A stretch of 64,000 nt of DNA from Melaminivora suipulveris (GTDB lineage Bacteria; Pseudomonadota; Gammaproteobacteria; Burkholderiales; Burkholderiaceae_C): NCBI RefSeq assembly GCF_003008575.1, contig NZ_CP027667.1:1492501-1556500 (forward strand). The letters run 5' to 3'. Below, piece after piece: positions 39,703 to 48,706 of the stretch. Every line of letters begins with the position of its first letter. The stretch's first letter is position 1. The notes beneath the pieces are model-generated. The model was not told the origin of the DNA. It worked only from the letters and a program-made list of their open reading frames with translations, and did no database searches. The position numbers and the translations under genes are program-made.

Positions 39703-40725
39703 ATGAACAAGGAAAAGCTCGCCCAGAGCATGGAGTTCCCGCCGGCCACGCCGCAGCCCAACGTCTACCCCCTGTCGTGGCACCAGCACACGAAAAAGCT
39801 GGAGGAGATCTGGGATGCGTCGCAGCGCGAGTACTGGGATGTGAAAAAGCTGCCCTGGGACACCTTCAAGGTCGAAAAGTACACCTGGGAGCAGCGCGAG
39901 GCGATTGCCTACTGGTGGACGCTGTTGTCGGTGTTCGACGCCTCGGCGCCGCCGGTGTTCGCCGCCGCCATGATCAAGACCTACGAGGCGCACGAGGAGG
40001 ACGCCGTGCGCCGGTGCTTCTTCAGCGTCACGCGCGACGAGCAGAACCACGAACAGATGTGCGGCATGGCCATCACCCGGTTCCTGGAGCACCCGGACCC
40101 GCTGACCTACCAGCCCAGGACCGAGCTGGGTCGCCGCCTGCAAAAGAACGCCCAATGGCTGTACTACAACGGCGGGCGCTACTGGAGCGGCTACAAGACG
40201 GCCGTGCCCAAGTACAGCCTGGCGGTGCTGTTCTCGTCCTTCCTGATGGGCGAGATCGCGGCCGCGACCATCTTCCACCAGATGGCGGCGGGCTGCACCG
40301 AGCCGGTGTTCAAGGAGGCGTTTCGCAACATCGGCAAGGACGAGGGCCGCCACATGGGCATCTGCCTGGCGCTGATGGAGCGCGACTATCCCAAGCTGCC
40401 GCCCGAGGACCGCAGCATCATCACCAAGCAGATCCGCGCCGGCTACCTGTTCCTGTCGGCCGTGCTGTTCGAGCCGCCGATGGATTTCTGGGACCTGCCC
40501 GATGACTTCATCGACAACCAGCGCGCGGGCGAGGCCGTGGCCCGCTCGGCCGGCTTTGCCATCCCCGAGTACGAGGCCAAGAAGGCCAACTGGCGCGGCG
40601 CCATCCTGAACCTGAAGGGCGCGCTGGACAAATACGGCATCCCCTTCCCGGCGATTCCCGAAGTGGGCATCACCGGCGAGGAAGTGTCCGACGTGGACCT
40701 GGACGACATCATCCCCGTGTTCTGA
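39703..40725 (+). CDS. R2-type diiron oxygenase of unknown substrate, in paa operon
   Basis: A 340 aa all-helical ferritin/ribonucleotide-reductase-R2-like protein. Metal ligands can be placed as two carboxylate-ExxH pairs: Asp79 (VFDASAP), Glu113-x-x-His116 (DEQNHEQ), Glu184 (MGEIAAA) and Glu214-x-x-His217 (DEGRHMG), with R2-like spacing (34 and 30). It is Trp/Tyr rich near the site (YWWTLL, WLYYNGGRYW). It is not PaaA or PaaC, which are encoded downstream. The next gene is a dedicated reductase, 10 bases away. An aromatic hydroxylase or N-oxygenase role is inferred; the substrate is unknown. The ribosome site GAGAGGAG precedes the ATG. Confidence 0.82.
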   Translation: MNKEKLAQSMEFPPATPQPNVYPLSWHQHTKKLEEIWDASQREYWDVKKLPWDTFKVEKYTWEQREAIAYWWTLLSVFDASAPPVFAAAMIKTYEAHEEDAVRRCFFSVTRDEQNHEQMCGMAITRFLEHPDPLTYQPRTELGRRLQKNAQWLYYNGGRYWSGYKTAVPKYSLAVLFSSFLMGEIAAATIFHQMAAGCTEPVFKEAFRNIGKDEGRHMGICLALMERDYPKLPPEDRSIITKQIRAGYLFLSAVLFEPPMDFWDLPDDFIDNQRAGEAVARSAGFAIPEYEAKKANWRGAILNLKGALDKYGIPFPAIPEVGITGEEVSDVDLDDIIPVF

Positions 40726-40735
40726 CAGGGCCGCG

Positions 40736-41770
40736 ATGACCGCCAACATCAAGCTGTACCCCTCGGGCCAGAGCGTCGCCTGCGATAGCGGCCAGACCGT
40801 GCTGGAGGCGCTGGAGCGCGCCGGCTACGCCCTGCCCAACAACTGCCGCGCCGGCGCCTGCGGCGAATGCAAGGTGCGCGTGCGCGCCGGCGAGTTCGAC
40901 CAGGGCTTCGTGCTGGACATGGCCTTGTTGCAGGACGAGCGCGCCGCCGGGTACGGCCTGATGTGCATGGCCAAGCCGCTGTCGCCCGAGCTCGAGATCG
41001 AGTGGGGCACGGCGGACGCCAAACCCAAACTGTTCCCGCCACGCGAGGCGCAGTACGCCGTGCTGGTGGACCGCATCGCGCGCACGCCGCGCATCACCGA
41101 GTTCGTGCTGCGCCCGCTGGGCGAGCCGATGCGCTTCTGGCCGGGCCAGTACGTGCTGCTGGGCGATCCGTCGCGCGGCATTCCCCAGCGCAGCTACTCG
41201 CTGGCGAACGCGCCGCGCCCGGACGGCGAATTCAAGCTGCAGGTCACGCGCGTCGATGCCGATGCGCCGGACACCCCGGCCGGGCGCACCAGCCGCTGGC
41301 TGCACGGCCAGGTGCAGCCCGGCGACCAGCTGCGCTATTCCGGCCCGCACGGCACCTTCATCGGCGATCCGTCGGTGGACACCCCCGTGCTGTGCCTGGC
41401 GGCCGGCTCGGGCCTGGCGCCCATCCTGTCGCTGACCGAGGCCGCGCTGCGCCGCGGCTACGCGCGGCCCGTGACGCTGATGTTCTCGGCGCGCGAGGCG
41501 GCCGACCTGTACGACGTCGGCCTGATGCGCTACTGGCAGGCGCGCCACCCCAACTTCCGCTACCTGCCCACGCTCACCCGCGGCCGGCAGGACGGCGTGG
41601 CGCAGGGCCGCATCCCGCAAACCCTGGGCCAGCATTTCCCCGACCTGAGCGGCTACAGCGTGTTCGCCGCCGGCGCCACCGGCTTCGTCGATGATTGCGT
41701 GGCCGCAGCGCGCGCGCTGGGCGCCGCCCTGCCGCAGATCCACACCGAGGGCTTTTTCGCGCAGGCCTGA
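40736..41770 (+). CDS. 2Fe-2S/FAD oxidoreductase partner of the diiron oxygenase
   Basis: NAD(P)H-dependent electron-transfer protein of 344 aa with an N-terminal plant-type ferredoxin (CRAGACGEC and the fourth Cys in LMCMAKP, residues about 38-82), FAD domain (RSYSLANAP near 152) and NAD domain (CLAAGSGLAPILSLTE near 222). The domain order is that of phenol and toluene monooxygenase reductases, and the reverse of PaaE (ferredoxin C-terminal), which is encoded separately downstream. It starts 10 bases after the diiron oxygenase and very likely feeds it electrons. Confidence 0.9.
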   Translation: MTANIKLYPSGQSVACDSGQTVLEALERAGYALPNNCRAGACGECKVRVRAGEFDQGFVLDMALLQDERAAGYGLMCMAKPLSPELEIEWGTADAKPKLFPPREAQYAVLVDRIARTPRITEFVLRPLGEPMRFWPGQYVLLGDPSRGIPQRSYSLANAPRPDGEFKLQVTRVDADAPDTPAGRTSRWLHGQVQPGDQLRYSGPHGTFIGDPSVDTPVLCLAAGSGLAPILSLTEAALRRGYARPVTLMFSAREAADLYDVGLMRYWQARHPNFRYLPTLTRGRQDGVAQGRIPQTLGQHFPDLSGYSVFAAGATGFVDDCVAAARALGAALPQIHTEGFFAQA

Positions 41771-41830
41771 ACGGCCCGCGAACCGCCCGCCCGCGCCCAC
41801 GCGACCGAGATACGAACGAAAGGAACCCGC

Positions 41831-42844
41831 ATGTACACCCAGGCCATGGATGTGATGGGCAAGGAAGCCCCCAGCGCAGCGCCGGCGCTGCGCAGCGCGC
41901 AGGAGCTGCAGCTGCAGCAGCGCTTCGACGCGCGCATCGACGCCGGCGAGTTCATCGAGGCGCGCGACTGGATGCCCGAGAACTACCGCAAGACGCTGGT
42001 GCGCCAGATCAGCCAGCACGCGCATTCGGAGATCGTCGGCATGCTGCCCGAGGGCAACTGGATCACGCGCGCGCCCACGCTCAAGAGGAAGGCCATCCTG
42101 CTGGCCAAGGTGCAGGACGAAGGCGGGCACGGCCTGTACCTGTATTCCGCCGCAGAAACGCTGGGCACCTCGCGCGATGAGATGCTGGCCGCGCTGCACT
42201 CGGGCCGCGCCAAGTACAGCTCGATCTTCAACTACCCGACGCTCACCTGGGCCGACGTGGGCGTGATCGGCTGGCTGGTCGACGGCGCGGCCATCATGAA
42301 CCAGGTGCCGATCTGCCGCTGCTCCTACGGCCCGTATGCGCGCGCCATGGTGCGCATCTGCCGCGAGGAGAGCTTCCACCAGCGCCAGGGCTACGAGGCA
42401 CTCCTGACCATGATGCAACGCGGCACGGACGCCCAGCGCGCCATGGTGCAGGACGCGGTGAACCGCTGGTGGTGGCCGTCGCTGATGATGTTCGGCCCGC
42501 CGGACGAGCTCTCGCCCAACACCGCGCAATCCATGCGCTGGGGCATCAAGCGCATCTCCAACGACGAGCTGCGCCAGAAGTTCGTCGACGCCGCCGTGCA
42601 GCAAGCCCAGGTGCTGGGCGTGCAGCTGCCCGACCCGGATCTGAAGTGGAACGAGGAGCGCGGCCAGCACGACTTCGGCGCCATCGACTGGGACGAGTTC
42701 TGGCGCGTGGTGGGCGGCGACGGCCCGTGCAACCGCGAACGCCTGGCCGCGCGCGTGAAGGCCTGGGACGATGGCGCGTGGGTGCGCGAGGCGGCCCTGG
42801 CGCACGCCGCCAAGCACGCCGAGCCGCAGCGCGCCGTGGCCTGA
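41831..42844 (+). CDS. paaA: Phenylacetyl-CoA 1,2-epoxidase subunit A
   Basis: Catalytic diiron subunit (337 aa) that epoxidises the ring of phenylacetyl-CoA. Ligand motifs: [22 protein letters not shown] helix ([19 protein letters not shown]) and [15 protein letters not shown], with the conserved [18 protein letters not shown] before them. Translation begins at an ATG with AAAGGAA upstream, 60 bases after the reductase. paaB follows after a 89-base gap filled by repeat copy I. Confidence 0.96.
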   Translation: MYTQAMDVMGKEAPSAAPALRSAQELQLQQRFDARIDAGEFIEARDWMPENYRKTLVRQISQHAHSEIVGMLPEGNWITRAPTLKRKAILLAKVQDEGGHGLYLYSAAETLGTSRDEMLAALHSGRAKYSSIFNYPTLTWADVGVIGWLVDGAAIMNQVPICRCSYGPYARAMVRICREESFHQRQGYEALLTMMQRGTDAQRAMVQDAVNRWWWPSLMMFGPPDELSPNTAQSMRWGIKRISNDELRQKFVDAAVQQAQVLGVQLPDPDLKWNEERGQHDFGAIDWDEFWRVVGGDGPCNRERLAARVKAWDDGAWVREAALAHAAKHAEPQRAVA

Positions 42845-42908
42845 ATTTCAAGCCAAAAAGGCCGTCAGCCGGCGTGCATCAAGCGCCTTTAGCTATCAAT
42901 TTGGATGC
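42845..42908 (-). repeat. ATAGC-type dispersed repeat, copy I
   Basis: On the minus strand it reads AAATTGATAGCTAAAGGCGC, then TTGATGCACGCCGGCTGACG and GCCTTTTTGGCTTGAAA. A nearly full-length copy, sitting inside the paaABCDE operon right after the paaA stop. Confidence 0.85.
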
Positions 42909-42933
42909 AACCTCACCGTTGCGAACACACACC

Positions 42934-43242
42934 ATGAACACCACATCCGATACCGCAACCACCGCCGAATGGCCCCTGTGGGAAGTCTTCGTGCGCAGCA
43001 AGGCCGGCCTGGACCACAAGCACTGCGGCAGCCTGCACGCCGCCGACGCGAAAATGGCCATCCAGATGGCGCGCGACGTCTACACGCGCCGCCAGGAGGG
43101 CACCAGCATCTGGGTCGTGCCCTCGGCGCAGATCACGGCCAGCGAGCCGGCCGACAAGGACGCCTACTTCGATCCGGCCGCGGACAAGGTGTACCGCCAC
43201 CCCACTTTCTACGCCCTGCCCAAGGCCGTGGACCACATGTAA
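42934..43242 (+). CDS. paaB: Phenylacetyl-CoA 1,2-epoxidase subunit B
   Basis: Small structural subunit (102 aa) of the multicomponent epoxidase. The PaaB pattern is clear: WPLWEVFVRSKAGLDHKHCG at residues 13-32, HAADAKMAIQMARDVYTRR and GTSIWVVPSAQI, then the tail KVYRHPTFYALPKAVDHM. A 13-base gap leads to paaC. Confidence 0.96.
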   Translation: MNTTSDTATTAEWPLWEVFVRSKAGLDHKHCGSLHAADAKMAIQMARDVYTRRQEGTSIWVVPSAQITASEPADKDAYFDPAADKVYRHPTFYALPKAVDHM

Positions 43243-43254
43243 GGGGCGCGCCAC

Positions 43255-44025
43255 ATGCAAAGCATCCGCATCGGCCGCACGCCGCAATTGCAGTACCTGC
43301 TGCGCCTCTCGGACACCTGCCTGGTGCTGGGCCAGCGCATCAGCGAGTGGTGCGGCCACGCGCCCGTCCTGGAGGAAGACATCGCCCTGTCGAACATGGC
43401 GCTGGACCTGATCGGCCAGGCGCGTGCCCTGCTCACGCGCGCCGGCGAGCTGGACGGGCGCGGGCATGACGAGGACCAGCTGGCCTTTTTGCGGGACGAA
43501 GGCGACTACCTGAACGTGACCCTGGCCGAGCTGCCGCGCGGCGATTTCGCCCTGACCTGCCTGCGCAACGCCATGCTGGCGACGCTGCTCAAATTGCTCT
43601 GGCAGCGCCTGCAGGACTCCAGCGACCAGGAGCTCGCCGCCATCGCCGGCAAGGCCGTCAAGGAGGCGCGCTACCACCAGCAGCACGCGGCCGACTGGGT
43701 GGTGCGCCTGGGCGACGGCACGGATGAGTCGCGCCGGCGCATGCAGGACGCACTGGCCCAGCTGTGGCCCTACAGTGCCGAGCTGTTCGACGGCGATGCC
43801 GTGGACGAGGCCGCGCACGCCAGCGGCCTGGGGCCGCGCTGGGCCGATCTGCAAGGCGAGTGGCAGGGCGAGATGCAGGCCATCCTCGCCGCGGCCGACC
43901 TGAGCGCGCCGCAGACCACTGCCTTTCGCAGCACCGGCAAGCGCGGCGTACACAGCGAACACCTGGGGCCCATGCTGGCCGAGATGCAGTACCTGCAGCG
44001 CTCCTTTCCCGGAGGCGTGTGGTGA
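43255..44025 (+). CDS. paaC: Phenylacetyl-CoA 1,2-epoxidase subunit C
   Basis: Ferritin-like structural partner of PaaA (256 aa). Characteristic segments: LRLSDTCLVLGQRISEWCGHAP, EEDIALSNMALDLIGQARALL, FLRDEGDYLNVTLAELPRGDF and ARYHQQHAADWVVRLGDGT. Its stop overlaps the paaD start. Confidence 0.96.
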   Translation: MQSIRIGRTPQLQYLLRLSDTCLVLGQRISEWCGHAPVLEEDIALSNMALDLIGQARALLTRAGELDGRGHDEDQLAFLRDEGDYLNVTLAELPRGDFALTCLRNAMLATLLKLLWQRLQDSSDQELAAIAGKAVKEARYHQQHAADWVVRLGDGTDESRRRMQDALAQLWPYSAELFDGDAVDEAAHASGLGPRWADLQGEWQGEMQAILAAADLSAPQTTAFRSTGKRGVHSEHLGPMLAEMQYLQRSFPGGVW

Positions 44026-44552
44026 CACCAGCGCCCATGCCGGCCGAGGAGCGCGTGCAGCAGGCCTGGGCCGTGCTGCACCAGGTGCCCGACCCGGAAG
44101 TGCCGGCGATCTCGCTGTGCGATCTGGGCATCGTGCGCGACGTGCGCGAGGCTGACGGCGGCGTGCTGGACATCGTGCTCACCCCCACCTATTCCGGCTG
44201 CCCGGCCACCGAGGTCATCGAGGCCGACGTGCGCGCCGCCCTGGATGCTGCCGGCCTGGGGCCGGTGCAGGTGCTGCTGCAGCGCGCCCCCGCCTGGACC
44301 ACCGACTGGATCAGCGAAGCCGGACGCGAGAAGCTGCGCGCCTACGGCATCGCCCCGCCCGGCCCCGTCGCCGCAGATGCTGCCCGGCCCCTGGTCTTCA
44401 TGCCGCGGCGCAAGCCCGAGCCGGGCGTTGCCTGCCCGCGCTGCGCCAGCACGCACACCGAGCGCCTGTCGGCTTTCGGCTCCACGGCCTGCAAGGCGCT
44501 GTGGCGCTGCCTGGCCTGCCGCGAGCCGTTCGAGCATTTCAAGCCGATCTGA
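44022..44552 (+). CDS. paaD: PaaD, Fe-S/metal assembly factor of the epoxidase
   Basis: A 176 aa protein with an N-terminal MIP18/DUF59 domain (AWAVLHQVPDPEVPAISLCDLGIV, LTPTYSGCPATEVIEADV) and a C-terminal zinc-ribbon-like CPRCAS...CLACREPF, thought to mature the epoxidase metal site. The start is taken as GTG at 44022, overlapping the paaC stop, because GGAGG lies 6-10 bases upstream; ATG at 44037 is the alternative. Confidence 0.93.
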   Translation: MTPAPMPAEERVQQAWAVLHQVPDPEVPAISLCDLGIVRDVREADGGVLDIVLTPTYSGCPATEVIEADVRAALDAAGLGPVQVLLQRAPAWTTDWISEAGREKLRAYGIAPPGPVAADAARPLVFMPRRKPEPGVACPRCASTHTERLSAFGSTACKALWRCLACREPFEHFKPI

Positions 44553-44589
44553 CGCGCGCTGCGTCCCACTTTCGATACTGCCCTTTTCC

Positions 44590-45678
44590 ATGAGCGTCAC
44601 CTTCCACCCCCTGCGCGTGCGCGCCATCGAGCCCGACACGGCCGAGGCCATGATCGTCACCTTCGAAGTGCCGCCAGCGCTGCGCGAGGTCTTCGGCTTC
44701 ATCCAGGGCCAGTACCTGACGCTGCGCACGCGCGTCGCTGGCCAGGAACTGCGCCGCTCATACTCCATCTGCGCCGGCGTCGATGACGAGCACCTGCGCG
44801 TGGGCGTGCGCCGCGTGAACGCCGGCGTGTTCTCCAACTGGCTGCACACCGAGCTGAAGCCCGGCGACTCGATCGAGGTCATGGCGCCGCAGGGGCGCTT
44901 CTACGTGCCTTTGGCGCCCGACGCGCGGCGCCACTACCTGGCCGTGGCCGGCGGCAGCGGCATCACGCCCATCCTGTCGATCGCCAAGACGGTGCTGGCG
45001 CGCGAGCCGGGCAGCCGCGTCACGCTGCTGTACGGCAACCGCAACCTGCAGTCCACCATGTTCAAGGAGGAGCTGGAGGACCTGAAGAACCGCTACCTGG
45101 AGCGCCTGGCGCTGCACCACGTGTTCTCCGCCGAGCAGACCGACGCGGGCCTGAACATGGGCTTGATGAACCGCGACAAGGTGAGCGAATTCCTGCGCAC
45201 GCTGGTGCCGGCCGCCAGCATCGACGAGGCCTTCATCTGCGGCCCCTTCCAGATGAACGACGAGGCCGAAGCCGCGCTGCTGGCCGCCGGCGTGCCCGAG
45301 GAGCGCATCCACATCGAGCGCTTCGGCATCGCCCTGTCGCCTGCCGGCCAGGCCGGCGCGGTCGAGCACCGCGAGGCGCAGCCTGGCGACGCGGAGCAGT
45401 CGCGCATCACCATCGTGCGCGATGGCCTGTCGCGCGAATTCAACTACGCCAGCAGCCAGCCCAGCCTCCTGGACGCGGCCTCTGCCGCCGGGCTGGAGGT
45501 GCCGTTTTCCTGCACCTCGGGCGTCTGTGGCACCTGCCGCGCCAAGTGCCTGGAGGGCGAGGTGCGCATGGAGCGCAACTTCGCGCTGGACAAGGCGGAA
45601 GTGGCGGCCGGCTTCGTGCTGACCTGCCAGTGCCGCCCGCTGACGCCGCGCGTCACGCTGTCGTTCGACGAGCGCTGA
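44590..45678 (+). CDS. paaE: Phenylacetyl-CoA 1,2-epoxidase reductase subunit
   Basis: NADPH-dependent reductase (362 aa) that passes electrons to PaaA. FAD motif LRRSYSICAG (about 54-63), NAD motif YLAVAGGSGITPILS (about 115-130), CGPFQMND, and a C-terminal plant-type 2Fe-2S domain with CTSGVCGTCRAKC and LTCQCRP. The ferredoxin-last order is the PaaE type. It lies 37 bases after paaD. Confidence 0.96.
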   Translation: MSVTFHPLRVRAIEPDTAEAMIVTFEVPPALREVFGFIQGQYLTLRTRVAGQELRRSYSICAGVDDEHLRVGVRRVNAGVFSNWLHTELKPGDSIEVMAPQGRFYVPLAPDARRHYLAVAGGSGITPILSIAKTVLAREPGSRVTLLYGNRNLQSTMFKEELEDLKNRYLERLALHHVFSAEQTDAGLNMGLMNRDKVSEFLRTLVPAASIDEAFICGPFQMNDEAEAALLAAGVPEERIHIERFGIALSPAGQAGAVEHREAQPGDAEQSRITIVRDGLSREFNYASSQPSLLDAASAAGLEVPFSCTSGVCGTCRAKCLEGEVRMERNFALDKAEVAAGFVLTCQCRPLTPRVTLSFDER

Positions 45679-45696
45679 AGCGCGAGGCAGGCCCAG

Positions 45697-46317
45697 ATGG
45701 CACGCGGACGCTCAGCCGGCTACGAAGACCAGCGCGAACTGATCCTGGAGCGCGCGGCGCACCTGTTCGCCAAGCAGGGCTACACGGCCGCCTCGATGAA
45801 CGAGGTGGCCGAGGCCTGCGGGCTGTCCAAGCCGGCGCTGTACCACTACTTTCGCGACAAATACGACCTGCTGGTGCACATCGCCGAAGGCCACGTGAGC
45901 CGCCTGCAGCTGCTGGTGGCCGAGGTGGAGAGCCTGGGCCTGCCGCCCGAGCAGCGCCTGCGCACGCTGATCCAGCGCTTCGTGCTGGAGTACGCGCGCG
46001 CCAAGGACGCGCACCGCGTGCTGACCGAGGACGTGAAGTTCCTCACGGACGAGGACCGCGCCCGCATCCTGGGCAGCGAGCGCGCCGTGGTGGCGCACTT
46101 CAGCGGCGCCATCGGCGAGCACTGGCCGCAGGTGGCGGGCGCCCGGCTGGCCGCACCCACCGCCATGTTGCTGTTCGGCATGATCAACTGGATGTTCACC
46201 TGGTTCCGGCCCGAAGGCAGCCTGACCTACGAGGACCTTGCGCCCATGGTGGCCGATCTGTTCTTCGGCGGCGTGCCGGCGATGCGCCTGCCCCAGGCCC
46301 CGCAGGACCCCGCATGA
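45697..46317 (+). CDS. paaR: TetR-family regulator PaaR
   Basis: One-component repressor of 206 aa. The N-terminal helix-turn-helix spans about 11-57 (RAAHLFAKQGYTAASMNEVA, GLSKPALYHYFRDKYDLL). The C-terminal half is a TetR ligand domain with FGMINWMFTWFRPEG. Its place directly after paaE, plus two TetR-like palindromes upstream of the paa units, supports control of the pathway by phenylacetyl-CoA. Start follows paaE by 18 bases. Confidence 0.88.
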   Translation: MARGRSAGYEDQRELILERAAHLFAKQGYTAASMNEVAEACGLSKPALYHYFRDKYDLLVHIAEGHVSRLQLLVAEVESLGLPPEQRLRTLIQRFVLEYARAKDAHRVLTEDVKFLTDEDRARILGSERAVVAHFSGAIGEHWPQVAGARLAAPTAMLLFGMINWMFTWFRPEGSLTYEDLAPMVADLFFGGVPAMRLPQAPQDPA

Positions 46318-46447
46318 GTGCGACCACAGGCTATTTTCGACCGCCGGGTCAGGGCTTTGCCGGGGGCGCAAACCGCCCGCCATGCCCCACCATTTCGCCC
46401 CGTTCGCATTGATTTTTCTCAACGACCATTCCAACCGGAGACAAACC

Positions 46448-47599
46448 ATGAAGAAAACCTGTATCGCCCTCGCCCTGGCTGCCGCCGGCCTGCTGGCCGG
46501 CACCACCGCGCTGGCCGACATCAACGTCGGCGTCACCGTCTCGGCCACCGGCCCGGCGGCGTCGCTGGGCATTCCCGAGAAGAACACCATCGCGCTGATG
46601 CCGCGCACCATTGGCGGCGAGAAGATCAACTACATCGTGCTGGACGACGCCTCGGACACCACCAACGGCGTGTCCAACACGCGCAAGCTGATCAGCGAGA
46701 ACAAGGTCGACATCATGCTGGGCTCCAGCACCACACCGGTGTCGCTGGCGATGATCGACGTGGTCTCCGAAGCGAAGACGCCGATGATCTCCATGGCCGC
46801 TTCGGCACGCATCGTCGAGCCCGTCGATGACAAGAAGAAGTGGGTCTTCAAGACGCCGCAAAACGACATCATGATGTCGCTGGCGATTGCCGAGCACATG
46901 GCCGCCGCCGGCGTCAAGACCGTGGGCTTCATCGGCTTTTCCGACGCCTACGGCGAGGGCTGGTTCCAGGAGTTCACCAAGGCCGCCGATCTGAAGAAAC
47001 TCAAGATCGTCGCCAACGAGCGCTACAACCGCACCGACACCTCGGTGACCGGCCAGACGCTCAAGATCATGGCCGCCAAGCCCGACGCGGTGCTGGTCGC
47101 CGGCTCGGGCACGCCGGCCGCGCTGCCGCAAAAGACGCTCAAGGAGCGCGGCTACGCCGGCAAGTACTACCAGACGCACGGCGTGGCCAACGCCGACTTC
47201 CTGCGCGTGGGCGGCAAGGACGTCGAAGGCACGCTGCTGCCTGCCGGCCCGGTGCTGGTGGCCGATCAGCTGCCGGCCAGTCACCCGGTGCGCAAGTCGG
47301 CCATGGCTTATGTGAAGGCCTACGAGGACGCGCACGGCAAGGGCAGCGTCTCCACCTTCGGCGCGCACGGCTGGGACGCCGGCGTGCTGATGGCCGCCGC
47401 GGTGCCCGAGGCTTTGAAGAAGGCCAAGCCCGGCACGCCGGAGTTCCGCGCCGCGCTGCGCGACGCGCTGGAGCAGCTCAAGGAAGTGCCCGGCGCGCAC
47501 GGCATCTTCACCATGTCGCCCACCGACCACCTGGGCCTGGACCAGCGCGCACGCGTGATGGTCAAGATCGAGAACGGCGCCTGGAAGTACCAGCCCTGA
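46448..47599 (+). CDS. ABC transporter substrate-binding protein, branched-chain type
   Basis: Periplasmic binding protein of 383 aa in the Leu/Ile/Val/aromatic family. Signal peptide 1-23 (CIALALAAAGLLAGTTALA). The type I binding fold has ADINVGVTVSATGPAASLGIPE at the start of the mature protein and GFIGFSDAYGEGWFQEFTKA in the middle. It begins the transporter genes 130 bases after paaR. Uptake of phenylacetate or a related aromatic acid is inferred from position only. Confidence 0.9.
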   Translation: MKKTCIALALAAAGLLAGTTALADINVGVTVSATGPAASLGIPEKNTIALMPRTIGGEKINYIVLDDASDTTNGVSNTRKLISENKVDIMLGSSTTPVSLAMIDVVSEAKTPMISMAASARIVEPVDDKKKWVFKTPQNDIMMSLAIAEHMAAAGVKTVGFIGFSDAYGEGWFQEFTKAADLKKLKIVANERYNRTDTSVTGQTLKIMAAKPDAVLVAGSGTPAALPQKTLKERGYAGKYYQTHGVANADFLRVGGKDVEGTLLPAGPVLVADQLPASHPVRKSAMAYVKAYEDAHGKGSVSTFGAHGWDAGVLMAAAVPEALKKAKPGTPEFRAALRDALEQLKEVPGAHGIFTMSPTDHLGLDQRARVMVKIENGAWKYQP

Positions 47600-47677
47600 T
47601 GCCCGGCTGAGAAGCGGCCGGCCGGCTGCGTGCGCGGCCGGCCCGTCCGCGTGTGGTCCATCGACAGAAAGACAAAC

Positions 47678-48706
47678 ATGGATTTACAGATCGCCCTGCT
47701 GCTCGCGCAGGACGGGCTGGTCAACGGGGCCATCTACGGCCTGATGGCGCTGGCATTGGTGCTGGTGTTCTCCGTGACCCGCGTGATCTTCATCCCGCAA
47801 GGCGAGTTCGTCGCCTTCGGCGCGCTGTCGCTGGCGCTCATGCAGATGGGCCGCGTGCCGCCCACGCTGTGGCTGCTGGCGGGCCTGTCATTGGCGGTGC
47901 TGCTCATCGAGGCCTGGCGCGCCAGCCGCGGCACGGCCGTGAACTGGTTCGCCACGCTCGGCTGGTGCGTCGTCCTGCCGGGGCTGGCGGCGGCCATGGT
48001 GCTGCTGTGGCGGCCGCAACAGCTGTGGGCGCAAAGCCTGATCACGCTGCTGCTGATCGCGCCGCTGGGGCCACTGCTTTACCGCCTGGTCTACCGCCCG
48101 CTGGCGGGCGCGACCACGCTGATGCTGCTGATCGTCTCGGTGGCGCTGCACCTGGTCATGGTCGGCGCGGGCCTGCTGTTCTTCGGCGCCGAGGGCTCGC
48201 GCACGCCGGCGTTCTCGGATGCGCAATTCCAGTGGGGCGAGATGAGCGTCTCCGGCCAGTTCCTGGTGGTGCTGGGCACCACGGCGCTTTTGGTGCTGGT
48301 GCTGTTCGTGTTCTTCGAGCGCACCATGGTCGGCAAGGCGCTGCGCGCCGTGGCCGTGAACCGTGTGGGCGCGCGCCTGATGGGCATACCCACCGACATG
48401 TCGGGCGACGTGAGCTTTGCCCTGGCGGCCGTCATCGGCGGCGTCTCGGGGCTGCTGATCGGGCCCATCACCACGATTTATTACGACACCGGCTTTCTGA
48501 TCGGCCTGAAGGGTTTCGTCGCCGCCATCGTCGGCGGCCTGGCCAGCTACCCCGTGGCGCTGGCCGGCGCGCTGCTGGTCGGGCAGCTGGAATCGTTCTC
48601 GTCGTTCTGGGCCAGCGCGTACAAGGAAGTACTGGTCTTCACCCTGATCATCCCGGTGCTGTGGTGGCGCTCGCGCAATAGCCGCCACGTGGAGGACGAA
48701 GAATGA
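47678..48706 (+). CDS. Branched-chain-type ABC transporter permease (LivH-like)
   Basis: Inner membrane permease of 342 aa with eight or more hydrophobic segments. Family motifs: QDGLVNGAIYGLMALALVLVF, RVIFIPQGEFVAFGA, TMVGKALRAVAVNRVGARLMGI and FVAAIVGGLASYP. It carries a longer loop between the early helices than most LivH proteins (WRASRGTAVNW). Its stop overlaps the next start (ATGA). Confidence 0.92.
   Translation: MDLQIALLLAQDGLVNGAIYGLMALALVLVFSVTRVIFIPQGEFVAFGALSLALMQMGRVPPTLWLLAGLSLAVLLIEAWRASRGTAVNWFATLGWCVVLPGLAAAMVLLWRPQQLWAQSLITLLLIAPLGPLLYRLVYRPLAGATTLMLLIVSVALHLVMVGAGLLFFGAEGSRTPAFSDAQFQWGEMSVSGQFLVVLGTTALLVLVLFVFFERTMVGKALRAVAVNRVGARLMGIPTDMSGDVSFALAAVIGGVSGLLIGPITTIYYDTGFLIGLKGFVAAIVGGLASYPVALAGALLVGQLESFSSFWASAYKEVLVFTLIIPVLWWRSRNSRHVEDEE

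Noticed and set aside
38176..40752. Long minus-strand frame opposite paaK and the diiron oxygenase gene
   Set aside because: Antisense shadow caused by codon bias; the plus-strand proteins have conserved motifs throughout.
40709..42817. Long minus-strand frame opposite the reductase and paaA genes
   Set aside because: Antisense shadow with no motif, no ribosome site and typical shadow composition.
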